Source: Streptomyces griseoluteus (GTDB lineage Bacteria; Actinomycetota; Actinomycetes; Streptomycetales; Streptomycetaceae). From it: a stretch of 64,000 nt of DNA. How positions within the stretch are numbered: position 1 is the stretch's first letter; the number at the start of each line of letters is the position of its first letter. This document shows, one piece after another, positions 27,046 through 35,686 of this stretch. The notes under the pieces are model-generated. The model was not told the origin of the DNA. It was given only the letters and a program-made list of their open reading frames with translations, and made no database searches. The DNA is taken from positions 62,001 to 126,000 of the forward strand of contig NZ_SRRU01000002.1 in NCBI RefSeq assembly GCF_004784465.1. Reading direction: 5' to 3'. Position numbers and translations under genes: made by a program.

Positions 27046-27944
27046 AGCACCGGTCAGCGCTGTGGTTCTGGGTCTTCGTCGGCCCCTTCGCCGCCGGGCT
27101 CGCCCTGTTCACCTACGTCCCGCTGCTGTGGAGCGTCGGCCTCAGCTTGTTCGACGCGCACAACACCGTCACGCCCACGCACTTCGTCGGCCTGGACAAC
27201 TACACCGCGATGCTGCGGGACGACGCCTTCCGGGACAGCCTGAAGACCTTCCTCGTCTTCACCGCGTTCATCGTGCCCACCACCTACGTGGTCTCCCTGA
27301 CCCTCGCCCTGATGGTCAACCGGGTCCGCCGGGCGCGCGCCTTCTTCCGGTCGGTGTTCTTCCTGCCGGCCGCCTGCAGTTACGTCGTCGCGGCCCTGGT
27401 CTGGAAGATGTCGATCTTCAGCGGGGTGCGGTTCGGGCTCGCCAACACCGTCCTCGGCTGGTTCGGCGCCGACTCCGTGGCCTGGCTCGCCACCCCCGAC
27501 CCACCCTGGTACTGGCTGGTCATCATCACGGTACGGCTCTGGCTCCAGGCCGGCTTCTACATGATCCTCTTCCTCGCCGGGCTCCAGCGCATCGACCCGG
27601 CGCTGTACGAGGCCGCCGCCGTCGACGGCGCCCGGCCGGGCTGGACCGTACTGCGCCACATCACGCTGCCCCAGCTGCGCGCCACCTCCGTCGCGGTGGT
27701 GCTGCTGCTCGTCGTCAACGCCTTCCAGGCGTTCGACGAGTTCTACAACCTGCTCTCCGACGCCCGCGGCTACCCGCCCTACGCCCGGCCCCCGCTCGTC
27801 TACCTCTACTACACCGCCCTCGGCCAGGGGCAGAACCTGGGACTCGGCAGTGCCGGTGCCGTGATCCTCGCGCTGGTCATCGCCGTGGTGACCGCCGCCC
27901 AGGCGCGCTGGCTGAAGCTCGGGAGGACGGACGCCGATGGATGA
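27042..27944 (+). CDS. Carbohydrate ABC transporter permease (MalF/UgpA type)
   Basis: A 300-residue inner-membrane permease with six helices, beginning ALWFWVFVGPFAAGLALFTY. The cytoplasmic EAA loop reads ALYEAAAVDGARPGWTVLRHITLPQL, which contacts the ATPase. The GTG start overlaps the stop of the binding-protein gene (GTGA), and the gene overlaps the second permease by 8 bases, so all three are translationally coupled. No ATPase is encoded nearby; a shared MsiK-type ATPase elsewhere is the usual solution in streptomycetes. The sugar is unknown. If the frameshift upstream is real, translation of this gene could also suffer. Confidence 0.93.
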   Translation: MKHRSALWFWVFVGPFAAGLALFTYVPLLWSVGLSLFDAHNTVTPTHFVGLDNYTAMLRDDAFRDSLKTFLVFTAFIVPTTYVVSLTLALMVNRVRRARAFFRSVFFLPAACSYVVAALVWKMSIFSGVRFGLANTVLGWFGADSVAWLATPDPPWYWLVIITVRLWLQAGFYMILFLAGLQRIDPALYEAAAVDGARPGWTVLRHITLPQLRATSVAVVLLLVVNAFQAFDEFYNLLSDARGYPPYARPPLVYLYYTALGQGQNLGLGSAGAVILALVIAVVTAAQARWLKLGRTDADG

Positions 27945-28770
27945 CGCCCTCGTACGGGCGGGACGCGCGCTGCGGCTCGCGGTGCTGATCGCGCTCGCCC
28001 TGCTCTTCCTGATCCCCTTCTACCTGCTGCTCCGCAACGGCCTCTCCACCGAGCGGGACATCACCTCGCCCGAGTGGACCTTCTTTCCGCACGAGCTGCG
28101 CTGGGACAACGTCCACGAATTGTTCGCGGACACCTCCGTCCCCTTCGCCCGCTCTCTGCTCAACTCCGCGCTGATCGCCGTCGCCACCACCCTCGGCACC
28201 CTCCTGCTCGCCTCCCTCGCGGGCTACGGCCTCGCCCGCATCCCCTACCGGCACGCGGACAAGGTCTTCTACGGCATCCTCGGCACCCTGCTGATCCCGG
28301 CGGCCGTCACCTTCGTGCCCAGCTTCGTGCTGGTGTCCTCGCTCGGCTGGATCTCCACGCTGCGCGGACTGATCGTGCCGACCCTGTTCTCGGCGTTCGC
28401 CTGCTTCGTCTTCCGCCAGTACTTCCTCGGGTTCCCCACGGAGCTGGAGGACGCGGCCCAGGTCGACGGGCTCGGATACTGGCGCACGTACTGGCTGATC
28501 GTGGTACCGAACGCCCGGCCGGTGTTCGCCGCCGTCGGCACGATCGTGTTCCTCGGCGCCTGGAACTCGTTCCTGTGGCCGCTGGTCATCGGCCAGGACC
28601 AGAGTGCCTGGACCGTTCAAGTGGCGCTGTCGTCCTTCACCACCGCGCAGGTGATCCGGCTGCACGAGCTGTTCGTCGCGGCTGCCGTGTCGATCCTGCC
28701 GCTGCTCGTGGTCTTCCTGGTCTTCCAGCGGTGGATCGTGACGGGTGTGGAGCGTTCCGGTATCGACTGA
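27937..28770 (+). CDS. Carbohydrate ABC transporter permease (MalG/UgpE type)
   Basis: A 277-residue six-helix permease, partner of the preceding gene. N-terminal helix RLAVLIALALLFLIPFYLLL; EAA loop ELEDAAQVDGLGYWRTYWLIVVPNARP; last helix VSILPLLVVFLVFQRWIV followed by the typical tail TGVERSGID. It begins eight bases inside the previous gene. The operon ends here, 14 bases from a convergent sortase gene. Confidence 0.93.
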   Translation: MDDALVRAGRALRLAVLIALALLFLIPFYLLLRNGLSTERDITSPEWTFFPHELRWDNVHELFADTSVPFARSLLNSALIAVATTLGTLLLASLAGYGLARIPYRHADKVFYGILGTLLIPAAVTFVPSFVLVSSLGWISTLRGLIVPTLFSAFACFVFRQYFLGFPTELEDAAQVDGLGYWRTYWLIVVPNARPVFAAVGTIVFLGAWNSFLWPLVIGQDQSAWTVQVALSSFTTAQVIRLHELFVAAAVSILPLLVVFLVFQRWIVTGVERSGID

Positions 28771-28784
28771 CCGGGGGCGTGCCG

Positions 28785-29405
28785 TCAGGTGCCGTGCGCG
28801 CCCGTCAGGTGCGCGAACACCACCACGTTCCCCTGATACCCCGTCGACCTGGAGTAGCCGCCCCCGCAGGTGATCACCCGGAGTTCCGGGCGGGACGAGG
28901 CGCCGTAGACCTTGGAGTCGGGGAAGTTCTTCGCCGAGTACACCTCGACCGAGTCCACCGTGAAGACCGCCGTCGTGGCGTCCTCGCGGTCGACCTCGAT
29001 CGTGGCGCCGCGCCTGAGGGCGCCGAGGTCGTAGAAGACGGCGGGGCCCTCGGTGTTGTCGACGTGGCCGGCGACGACGGCGGTGCCGGTGTCGCCGGGG
29101 GTCGTGCCGGCCTCGTACCAGCCTGCGAGGTTCTTCTCGGCTGGGGGCGGTACGTCCAGGCTGCCCGAGGAGGTCAGGGAGAGGCCCATCAGGGGAGCGT
29201 TCACCCGGATCGCGGGGATGCGGATACGGGTGGGCGGAGACGCCAGCAGGGGTGTGGCCGCGCCGCGTGCGCCGCCCGGATCGGGGCGGCCCTCGGCGGC
29301 GGACGGCTGCGGGGGAGTACCGGTACCGGTACCGAGCAGCCAGACACCGGTACCGAGCGCGAACGCCGTGACGACGGCTATGACGGTGTCGCCGATCCTG
29401 CGCAT
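28785..29405 (-). CDS. Class E/F sortase-like transpeptidase
   Basis: A 206-residue extracytoplasmic enzyme with an N-terminal membrane helix (VIAVVTAFALGTGVWLLG) and a sortase beta-barrel. The catalytic His114 is in VVAGHVDN and Cys180 in LRVITCGGGYS. The expected arginine is less clear: the usual R-D-N-V block reads QGNVVVFAHL, and Arg186 in GGGYSRSTG is the nearest candidate. Family F sortases of actinobacteria attach or cross-link surface proteins. The preceding gene on the same strand encodes a secreted, C-terminally membrane-anchored protein and is the natural partner, although it lacks a clear LPxTG/LAxTG signal. Confidence 0.88.
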   Translation of the reverse strand: MRRIGDTVIAVVTAFALGTGVWLLGTGTGTPPQPSAAEGRPDPGGARGAATPLLASPPTRIRIPAIRVNAPLMGLSLTSSGSLDVPPPAEKNLAGWYEAGTTPGDTGTAVVAGHVDNTEGPAVFYDLGALRRGATIEVDREDATTAVFTVDSVEVYSAKNFPDSKVYGASSRPELRVITCGGGYSRSTGYQGNVVVFAHLTGAHGT

Positions 29406-29441
29406 GGGAACCCCTTACCGGAGACGACCCTTGAGGGAAGA

Positions 29442-29488
29442 CCCGCCCCCCAGGGGTCACGAGGGGCATCGGACCCTTAGGGGGCGGG
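29442..29488. promoter_or_regulatory. Inverted repeat between secreted-protein and sortase genes
   Basis: CCCGCCCCC (29442-29450) and GGGGGCGGG (29480-29488), a 9-bp dyad in the 120-base gap. It could be a terminator or attenuator lowering sortase expression relative to its neighbour. Confidence 0.35.
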
Positions 29489-29525
29489 CTTCGCGGTACC
29501 GGCGACGGACAGCGGAGGGTGTCCG

Positions 29526-30068
29526 TCAGATCCCGTCGCCTCTCGCCCGGCGATGCAGGAGCCAGGTACCGCCCGCGGCGGCGACGGCCAGAGCCGCCAC
29601 ACCCGCCGTGGTCTGCACGGGGCCGGGGCCCAAGGCGCCACCGACCCCCGTCTTCACACTGCCGTGCGGCTGCACCTGTCCGTGCGCCCCGGCCATGGTC
29701 ACCCTCAGGTCTCCCGTGACCCGCTTCTCGCCCTCCGCGCACCGCGCGACGATCTCGTACGTGCCCGGCTGCGCCCCCGCCGGCACCTGGAACTGCCCGA
29801 TCGCCTCGCCCTCGTGCGTGGTCGGCGCCAGCGCGAACGTCCCCGCGCCCACCGCCCCCGCGTCACCCACCGCGGCTCCCTTCTCCCCGCAGGCCGCCGT
29901 GTTCACCGTGACCTGGCTGCCGGGCAGCGCGGTGGACGGGTACACCTGGAGGCTGCCGGCCCGCGCCGGCGTCAGAGGGGCCGCGTCCGCGTGGGCCGGA
30001 GCGGTGCCGAGCCCGGCCGCTGCTACGGCCAGCGCGGTACCGGTCAGCAGACGGGCGGTGCGTCGCAT
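29526..30068 (-). CDS. Secreted, C-terminally anchored hypothetical protein
   Basis: A 180-residue protein with a clear Sec signal peptide (MRRTARLLTGTALAVAAAGLGTAPAHADA, cleavage near residue 27). A beta-rich ectodomain follows (LQVYPSTALPGSQVTVNTAACGEKG ... IVARCAEGEKRVTGDLRVTM, two cysteines). The C-terminus has a hydrophobic helix (TTAGVAALAVAAAGGTWLL) and a basic tail HRRARGDGI. This is a sortase-substrate-like layout, but no canonical LPxTG or LAxTG motif precedes the helix; the nearest is SVKTGVGG. The start at 30068 was chosen for the signal peptide. It lies upstream of the sortase gene on the same strand. Family unknown. Confidence 0.8.
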   Translation of the reverse strand: MRRTARLLTGTALAVAAAGLGTAPAHADAAPLTPARAGSLQVYPSTALPGSQVTVNTAACGEKGAAVGDAGAVGAGTFALAPTTHEGEAIGQFQVPAGAQPGTYEIVARCAEGEKRVTGDLRVTMAGAHGQVQPHGSVKTGVGGALGPGPVQTTAGVAALAVAAAGGTWLLHRRARGDGI

Positions 30069-30368
30069 GGTGCTCCCCAGAGCTTGTCCGACTCGTGTCA
30101 TCGACTCCTGTGGCGCGGGGGACGTGCCCCTGCCCTTTCGAGGTAAAGGCCACCGCGCCCGGCCCGCCTCCCGGGCCGCCGCCCCCGCTGCGGTGAACGG
30201 GTGGCTGCCGCCGCCCCCGCACGGGTGAGTCGGCGCGGCATAACAGCAGGTCAGAGGCACGCTGGGGGACCGGAGCCAAGTGCACACGAATGGCGTGCGG
30301 CCGGGGGGAACGCGAAGACGGTGCGCCGGACCCCGACGCACCGTCAGCCACCGCTCGCTACAGGAGGC
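30069..30368. other. Intergenic, promoter region of the secreted protein; no gene seen
   Basis: 300 bases between two minus-strand genes. Short open frames have poor codon bias. The region contains the start-proximal control sequence of the secreted-protein gene and presumably the end of the protease transcript, but no clear hairpin was found. Confidence 0.4.
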
Positions 30369-32015
30369 TCAGCTCACGTTCACCGCGCTCCACGCCGCGC
30401 CGACCGCGTTGTACTCCGCGCTCCCGGCCCCGTACAGGTCCTTCGCCGCGTTGAGGGTCGCCGTGCGGGCGCCCGCGTACTTGGTGGAGGACGTCATGTA
30501 CACCGTCAGGGCGCGGTACCAGATCTTGCCGACCTTGTCGCGGCCGATGCCGGTCACCGACTGGCCGTTGGCCGTCGGGGAGTCGTACGAGACCCCGTTG
30601 ATGGTCTTCGCGCCGCTGCCCTCCGCCAGCAGGTACGCGAAGTGGTTGGCGACGCCGGAGGAGTAGTGCACGTCCAGGTTGCCGAGCGAACTGGACCAGT
30701 AGTCGGCCGAGTTGCCGTCCTTGGAGGGCTTGTCCATGAAGCGCAGCGCGGCCTTGCCGAAGCCGGGCTTCACGATGCGCTCACCGATGAGGTAGTCCCC
30801 GGTGTCGGTGGCGTTGCCCGCGTGCCACTCGACCATCGTGCCGAGGATGTCCGAGGTCGCCTCGTTCAGGCCGCCGGACTCGCCCGAGTACGTCAGCGCG
30901 GCCGTCTTGGAGGTGACGCCGTGCGTCATCTCGTGCCCGGCCACGTCCAGCGCGACCAGCGGGCCGAAGGTGGTGCCGTCACCGTCGCCGTAGGTCATGC
31001 AGAAGCAACTGTCGTCCCAGAAGGCGTTGTTGTAGTTGCTGCCGTAGTGGACGCGGTTGTACGAGCCCTTGCCGTCGCCCGCGATGCCGTTCCGGCCGTG
31101 GACGTCCTTGTAGTAGTCCCAGGTCTGGTCGGTCCCGTACTGGGCGTCGACGGCCGCCGAGGCGCGGTCGGCCGTGGCGCCGGTGCCCCAGTGGTTGTCG
31201 GCGTCGGTGAACACCGTGGAGGGGGCGCGGCTCAGGCAGATCCCGAGGATGCACAGGTCGGTCTTGTTGGCCGCGTCACCGGTGTAGGTGTTGCCGCGCG
31301 TGGCGTCCTTGAGCTGGTACGCCGAGCCCGACTGGGTCGTCTGAAGCGGAACCGTGCCGCTGTACAGCGACTTGCCGTCGCCCGCCGCCGTCTCGATGCT
31401 GTCCCAGGCGTCGATCCGGGCGCCGGTACGGGCGTCGGTCAGCACGGTACGGCCCACCGGGTTGCCCAGGGTGTCCAGGCCGACCGCGTTGGTCCGCCAG
31501 GCCAGTCTCGGCTTGCCGTGCAGGGCGTCGACGACCAGCTCCGGCTTGGCCTTCGCCCGCGTCAGCTTCCGGGGGCTGGCGGAGCGCAGCGCGTCCACCG
31601 CGATCCCCGCCGCCTTCGCGCCGGTCAGCTTCGGTGTGACGGTGGGCAGTTCGAGCGCGGTACGGGTGGCGCGGTCGGCGCCGCGGTAACCGCCGCCGGA
31701 GTTCAGGTGCACCACGAAGTCCCCGCCGAGCACGGGGAGGTGGCGATAGGTCCGGTCGTAACGGACGTGCTGCGTACCGTCCTTGTCGACGATCACGTCC
31801 CGGACGCTGGTGCCCTGGTCGGAGGTGAGGCCGAGGCTCGCGGCATGCGAGACGAGAAGGGAGGCCGCGTCCGCGAGCGTGGTCGCCCGCTTCGGCCCGG
31901 TGTCGGCCTGGGCGGCGGGGGAGAGGGCGGTGACCAGCAACGTCGCCGCAGCGGCGGCGGCAGTGGCGGTGGCAATACGACGGGACCCGCGGACGTGCTG
32001 CCGTATCCGGCTCAT
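30369..32015 (-). CDS. Thermolysin-family (M4) neutral metallopeptidase, secreted
   Basis: A 548-residue preproenzyme. It has a signal peptide (RRIATATAAAAAATLLVTALSPAAQA, cut near 37), an FTP/PepSY propeptide to about residue 205 and an M4 catalytic domain. The zinc motif HEMTH is at 361-365 (DVAGHEMTHGVTSKTA), with the third ligand Glu385 in GGLNEATSD and the C-terminal helical M4_C domain (GIGRDKVGKIWYRALTVYM). It degrades extracellular proteins. Its promoter region holds a perfect 14-bp palindrome (32082-32095) 67 bases upstream of the ATG. It is a single gene, with the SanA-like gene upstream on the same strand. Confidence 0.95.
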   Translation of the reverse strand: MSRIRQHVRGSRRIATATAAAAAATLLVTALSPAAQADTGPKRATTLADAASLLVSHAASLGLTSDQGTSVRDVIVDKDGTQHVRYDRTYRHLPVLGGDFVVHLNSGGGYRGADRATRTALELPTVTPKLTGAKAAGIAVDALRSASPRKLTRAKAKPELVVDALHGKPRLAWRTNAVGLDTLGNPVGRTVLTDARTGARIDAWDSIETAAGDGKSLYSGTVPLQTTQSGSAYQLKDATRGNTYTGDAANKTDLCILGICLSRAPSTVFTDADNHWGTGATADRASAAVDAQYGTDQTWDYYKDVHGRNGIAGDGKGSYNRVHYGSNYNNAFWDDSCFCMTYGDGDGTTFGPLVALDVAGHEMTHGVTSKTAALTYSGESGGLNEATSDILGTMVEWHAGNATDTGDYLIGERIVKPGFGKAALRFMDKPSKDGNSADYWSSSLGNLDVHYSSGVANHFAYLLAEGSGAKTINGVSYDSPTANGQSVTGIGRDKVGKIWYRALTVYMTSSTKYAGARTATLNAAKDLYGAGSAEYNAVGAAWSAVNVS

Positions 32016-32081
32016 CGGTCTCCTTGGGTGAGGCGCCTGCGAGGCGTGGGGTGGCGCTGATGTCCTAGAGATTTAAGAGGG

Positions 32082-32095
32082 CATGACATGTCATG
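32082..32095. promoter_or_regulatory. Perfect palindrome CATGACATGTCATG upstream of the protease
   Basis: 14-bp perfect palindrome 67 bases before the ATG of the M4 protease. Two copies of GTGGAGATCCC follow at about 32130 and 32162. Position and symmetry suggest an operator; the regulator is not adjacent. Confidence 0.45.
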
Positions 32096-32189
32096 TCCAT
32101 AGCACCGTCAGGGGGCCTGATGGTGTTCTCGTGGAGATCCCCTACGGGGTGAGTGGCGAGGCGTGGAGATCCCTCAGGGGACCGCCGGC

Positions 32190-32867
32190 CTAAGGGGCGC
32201 TCGCCAACGCCCGCTGAATGCCCCGCTCCCGTGGCCCCAGGAACTGCGGGGACGGGCGGAAGGCCGCGTCCAGCGCCGCCTTGCCCGCCGCGAAGACCTC
32301 CCGCGTGCCGCCGTAGTACCAGGTGGCGTCGTGCCGGTCCTCCACGCCCAGGCCGTACGACGAGACGCCCGCCGCCTCGCAGAGGGCGACCGCGCGGCGG
32401 ATGTGGAAGGTCTGGCTGATCAGAATGGCTCGGTGGACGCCGAAGACGCGGCGGGCGCGGACGCAGGAGTCCCAGGTGTCGAAGCCCGCGTAGTCGCTGA
32501 CGATGCGTCCGGCGGGGACGCCGTGGCGGCTGAGGTAGGTGCGCATCGCGCTCGGTTCGTCGTAGTCCTCGCGGCTGTTGTCGCCTGTCACCAGGACCGC
32601 CTCGATGCGGCCGGCGCGGTACAGGCGGGCGGCCGCGTCAAGGCGGTGGGCCAGGTACGGGGACGGGCCGCCGTTCCACAGGCCCGCGCCGAAGACGACC
32701 GCGACCTCGGTGCGCGGCACGTCCGCCGCCGTGCGCAGCCGGTCCGCCGTGGAGGCGTACAGCCAGGTCGACGGCAGCAGGGCGAGCACGCACCCCGCGA
32801 CCACGCCCCGCACCAGCCGTCGGCGCCCCCGCACCGTGCGCGGCAGCCTCGGTCGGCCGATCCTCAT
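32190..32867 (-). CDS. SanA/YdcF-family (DUF218) envelope protein
   Basis: A 225-residue protein with an N-terminal signal anchor (RLVRGVVAGCVLALLPSTWLYA) and a DUF218 alpha/beta domain: VAVVFGAGLWNGGPSPYLAHRLDAAARL, VLVTGDNS, EPSAMRTYL and AILISQTFHIRRAVALCE. SanA-like proteins are linked to envelope permeability and vancomycin resistance at high temperature in enterobacteria; the biochemical activity is unsettled. It probably faces the outside of the membrane. It is divergent from dgt across 131 bases and upstream of the protease on the same strand, with 174 bases between. Confidence 0.87.
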   Translation of the reverse strand: MRIGRPRLPRTVRGRRRLVRGVVAGCVLALLPSTWLYASTADRLRTAADVPRTEVAVVFGAGLWNGGPSPYLAHRLDAAARLYRAGRIEAVLVTGDNSREDYDEPSAMRTYLSRHGVPAGRIVSDYAGFDTWDSCVRARRVFGVHRAILISQTFHIRRAVALCEAAGVSSYGLGVEDRHDATWYYGGTREVFAAGKAALDAAFRPSPQFLGPRERGIQRALASAP

Positions 32868-32986
32868 CCCGCCCCCTGTGTCCGATCCCGTGCCGGAGGA
32901 CGTGAATCGCGGCCGTGCGGTTCACTCCGACCCCGCAGAACGCCACAATCCCGTCACCCCTGCCGCGCGATGTCCGTACCGGCGCT

Positions 32987-32992
32987 TACTGT
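32987..32992 (+). promoter_or_regulatory. Likely -10 element (TACTGT) for leaderless dgt
   Basis: TACTGT ends six bases before the dgt ATG at 32999, with no Shine-Dalgarno sequence in between. Confidence 0.4.
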
Positions 32993-32998
32993 CATGGC

Positions 32999-34273
32999 AT
33001 GGAAGGCACCGCACACCCCTCGGCCTACGACCCGACCTCCGTCGAACGCTGGGCACCCGAACCCGACAAACGCCCCGGCCGCACCGCCTTCCAGCGCGAC
33101 CGCGCCCGCATCCTGCACTCCGCCGCGCTGCGCCGCCTCGCGGGCAAGACCCAGGTCGTCACGCCCGGCACCCGTACCCCGGCCTGGGACGCCACCCCCC
33201 GCACCCGCCTCACCCACTCCCTGGAATGCGCCCAGGTCGGCCGCGAGCTGGGCGCGGCCCTCGGCTGCGACCCCGACCTCGTCGAAGCCGCCTGCCTCGC
33301 ACACGATCTCGGCCATCCCCCCTTCGGCCACAACGGCGAACAGGCGCTGAACGAGTTCGCGGACGACATCGGCGGCTTCGAGGGCAACGCCCAGTCCCTC
33401 CGGCTCCTCACCCGCATCGAGCCCAAGCGCTTCACCCCCGAGGGCTCCGTCGGCCTCAACCTCACCCGCGCCACCCTGGACGCCGCGACCAAGTACCCCT
33501 GGCCGCGCGGCGCCCACCCCACCGACCCGGCGTCCCCGAAGTTCGGCGTCTACGACGACGACCGCCCCGTCTTCGACTGGGTGCGCAAGGAGGCCCCCGG
33601 CACCCGCACCTGCTTCGAGGCGCAGGTCATGGACTGGTCGGACGACGTCGCGTACTCGGTGCACGACGTCGAGGACGGCCTGCACGCCGGCCACGTCGAC
33701 CCCGACTGCCTGCACGCCGACCCCGAACGGGAGGCGGTCTTCGAGGTCGCCATCGGCCGCTACGTCCCCGCCGACACGGACCCCGCCGAACTCGCCGAGG
33801 CCCTCGACCGGCTCCAGGACCAGGAGTGGTGGCCGCACGGCTACGACGGCACCGCGGTCGCCCAGTCCCGGCTCAAGGACGCCACCAGCCAGCTGATCGG
33901 CCGCTTCTGCCTCGCCGCCGAGACCGCCACCCGCGCCGCCCACGGCACCGGCCGCCTCACGAGGTACGGCGCCGAACTCGTCGTACCCCGCGAGGCGCGC
34001 ATGGAGTGCGCGGTGCTCAAGGCGGTCGCGGACCGGTACGTGATGCAGCGGGCCGAGCAGGAACTGCTCCGCGCCGATCAGCGCATCGTCGTGGCCGAGC
34101 TGGCCGAGGCGCTCACCCTGCGCGCGCCGGAGGGGCTGGAACCGCAGTTCAGGGCGCTGTTCGACGAGGCGGAGAGCGACCACGCGCGCAAGCGGGTGAT
34201 CGTCGACCAGATCGCCTCGCTGACCGACGCGTCCGCCCGCACGCTGCACGCCAGGCTCACCGGGCATATGTAG
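32999..34273 (+). CDS. dgt: Deoxyguanosinetriphosphate triphosphohydrolase-like protein
   Basis: A 424-residue HD-domain enzyme that hydrolyses dNTPs to deoxynucleoside and triphosphate, balancing nucleotide pools next to the primase gene. The HD metal site is spread as [17 protein letters not shown] (first His), [16 protein letters not shown] (the HD pair) and a later Asp in [18 protein letters not shown]. The N-terminal [23 protein letters not shown] is typical. The ATG at 32999 is probably leaderless. It precedes a FAD reductase gene and dnaG in the same direction, an order familiar from streptomycetes. Confidence 0.94.
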   Translation: MEGTAHPSAYDPTSVERWAPEPDKRPGRTAFQRDRARILHSAALRRLAGKTQVVTPGTRTPAWDATPRTRLTHSLECAQVGRELGAALGCDPDLVEAACLAHDLGHPPFGHNGEQALNEFADDIGGFEGNAQSLRLLTRIEPKRFTPEGSVGLNLTRATLDAATKYPWPRGAHPTDPASPKFGVYDDDRPVFDWVRKEAPGTRTCFEAQVMDWSDDVAYSVHDVEDGLHAGHVDPDCLHADPEREAVFEVAIGRYVPADTDPAELAEALDRLQDQEWWPHGYDGTAVAQSRLKDATSQLIGRFCLAAETATRAAHGTGRLTRYGAELVVPREARMECAVLKAVADRYVMQRAEQELLRADQRIVVAELAEALTLRAPEGLEPQFRALFDEAESDHARKRVIVDQIASLTDASARTLHARLTGHM

Positions 34274-34379
34274 CGGGTAAATGACGGGGGGTGGCCCGTT
34301 TCCGGCCATCCCCTCTTCCCGCACCACGCCGCGTGCGGGACGCTCGCCTGAAGGCGGCATCGTTACGAGGAGGCATCAA

Positions 34380-35639
34380 GTGGTCGACGCGGATCAGACG
34401 TTCGTCATCGTCGGAGGCGGGCTCGCCGGCGCGAAAGCGGCCGAGACGCTCCGCGCGGAGGGGTTCACCGGCCGCGTGATACTGATCTGCGACGAGCTGG
34501 ACCACCCCTACGAGCGTCCGCCGCTGTCCAAGGGCCACCTGCTCGGCAAGGCGGAGCGCGACAGCGTCTTCGTCCACGAGCCCGCCTGGTACGCGCGCAA
34601 CGACATCGAGCTGCACCTCGGCCAGACCGTCGACGCCATCGACCGCGCGGCCAGGACCGTCCGCCTCGGCGACGACGGCACCCTGATCCGCTACGACAAG
34701 CTGCTGCTCGTCACCGGTGCCGAACCCCGCCGCCTCGACGTCCCCGGCACCGATCTCGCAGGCGTCCACCACCTGCGCCGCCTCGCCCACGCCGAGCGCC
34801 TCAAGGGCGTGCTGGCCGCTCTCGGCCGGGACAACGGCCACCTGGTGATCGCGGGCGCCGGCTGGATCGGCCTGGAGGTCGCCGCGGCCGCCCGCCAGTA
34901 CGGCGCCGAGGTCACCGTGATCGAGCCGGAGCCCACCCCGCTGTACGGCGCCCTCGGCCCGGAGCTCGGCAACCTCTTCGCCCAGTTGCACCGCGAGCAC
35001 GGCGTCCGCTTCCACTTCGGGGTCCGGCTCACCGAGATCATCGGCCAGGACGGCATGGTCCTCGCCGCCCGCACCGACGACGGCGAGGAGCACCCCGCGC
35101 ACGACGTGCTCGCCGCCATCGGCGCCGCTCCCCGTACCGGCCTCGCCGAGGCGGCCGGCCTGGAACTGGCCGACCCGGCCGTGGGCGGCGGCATCCTCGT
35201 GGACGAGCGCCTGCGCACCTCCGACCCCGACATCCACGCCGCCGGTGACGTGGCGAACTTCCCGCTCCTGGGCGGCCGGCTGCGCGTCGAGCACTGGGCC
35301 AACGCCCGCGACGGCGGCCCGGCAGCGGCCCGCGCGATGCTCGGCCAGGACGTCACCTACGACCGCGTGCCCTACTTCTTCTCCGACCAGTACGACCTGG
35401 GCATGGAGTACAGCGGCTGGGCACCCCCAGGCTCCTACGACCAGGTCGTCATCCGGGGCGACGCGGGCAAGCGCGAGTTCATCGCCTTCTGGGTGCGCGA
35501 GGGCCGGGTGCTCGCCGGGATGAACGTGAACGTGTGGGACGTCACAGAGCCCATCCAGCGCCTCATCCGTTCCGGCGCCGAGGTGGACGTGGAGGCCCTC
35601 GCCGACCCGCACGTCCCGCTCGCCGACCTGGTGTCCTGA
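34380..35639 (+). CDS. NAD(P)/FAD-dependent ferredoxin-reductase-type oxidoreductase
   Basis: A 419-residue flavoprotein of the putidaredoxin/rhodocoxin-reductase family. The FAD-binding Rossmann motif at the N-terminus is FVIVGGGLAGAKAAETLR. The NAD-binding motif in the middle is LVIAGAGWIGLEVAAAARQYGAEVTVIE, and the second FAD contact is DIHAAGDVANFP. The C-terminal domain ends with the substrate-interface part (FSDQYDLGMEYSGWAPPGSYDQ). It transfers electrons from NAD(P)H to a ferredoxin, typically for a P450. GTG at 34380 follows GAGGAGG with a six-base gap. No ferredoxin or P450 gene is close, so the partner is unknown. Confidence 0.92.
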   Translation: MVDADQTFVIVGGGLAGAKAAETLRAEGFTGRVILICDELDHPYERPPLSKGHLLGKAERDSVFVHEPAWYARNDIELHLGQTVDAIDRAARTVRLGDDGTLIRYDKLLLVTGAEPRRLDVPGTDLAGVHHLRRLAHAERLKGVLAALGRDNGHLVIAGAGWIGLEVAAAARQYGAEVTVIEPEPTPLYGALGPELGNLFAQLHREHGVRFHFGVRLTEIIGQDGMVLAARTDDGEEHPAHDVLAAIGAAPRTGLAEAAGLELADPAVGGGILVDERLRTSDPDIHAAGDVANFPLLGGRLRVEHWANARDGGPAAARAMLGQDVTYDRVPYFFSDQYDLGMEYSGWAPPGSYDQVVIRGDAGKREFIAFWVREGRVLAGMNVNVWDVTEPIQRLIRSGAEVDVEALADPHVPLADLVS

Positions 35640-35674
35640 AGGCCGGGCGCGCGGGGAGTGTCCCCGGACCCCCG

Positions 35675-35680
35675 TAGAAT
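35675..35680 (+). promoter_or_regulatory. Likely -10 element (TAGAAT) for leaderless dnaG
   Basis: TAGAAT ends six bases before the GTG start of dnaG. There is no ribosome binding site. Confidence 0.45.
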
Positions 35681-35686
35681 TCATCC

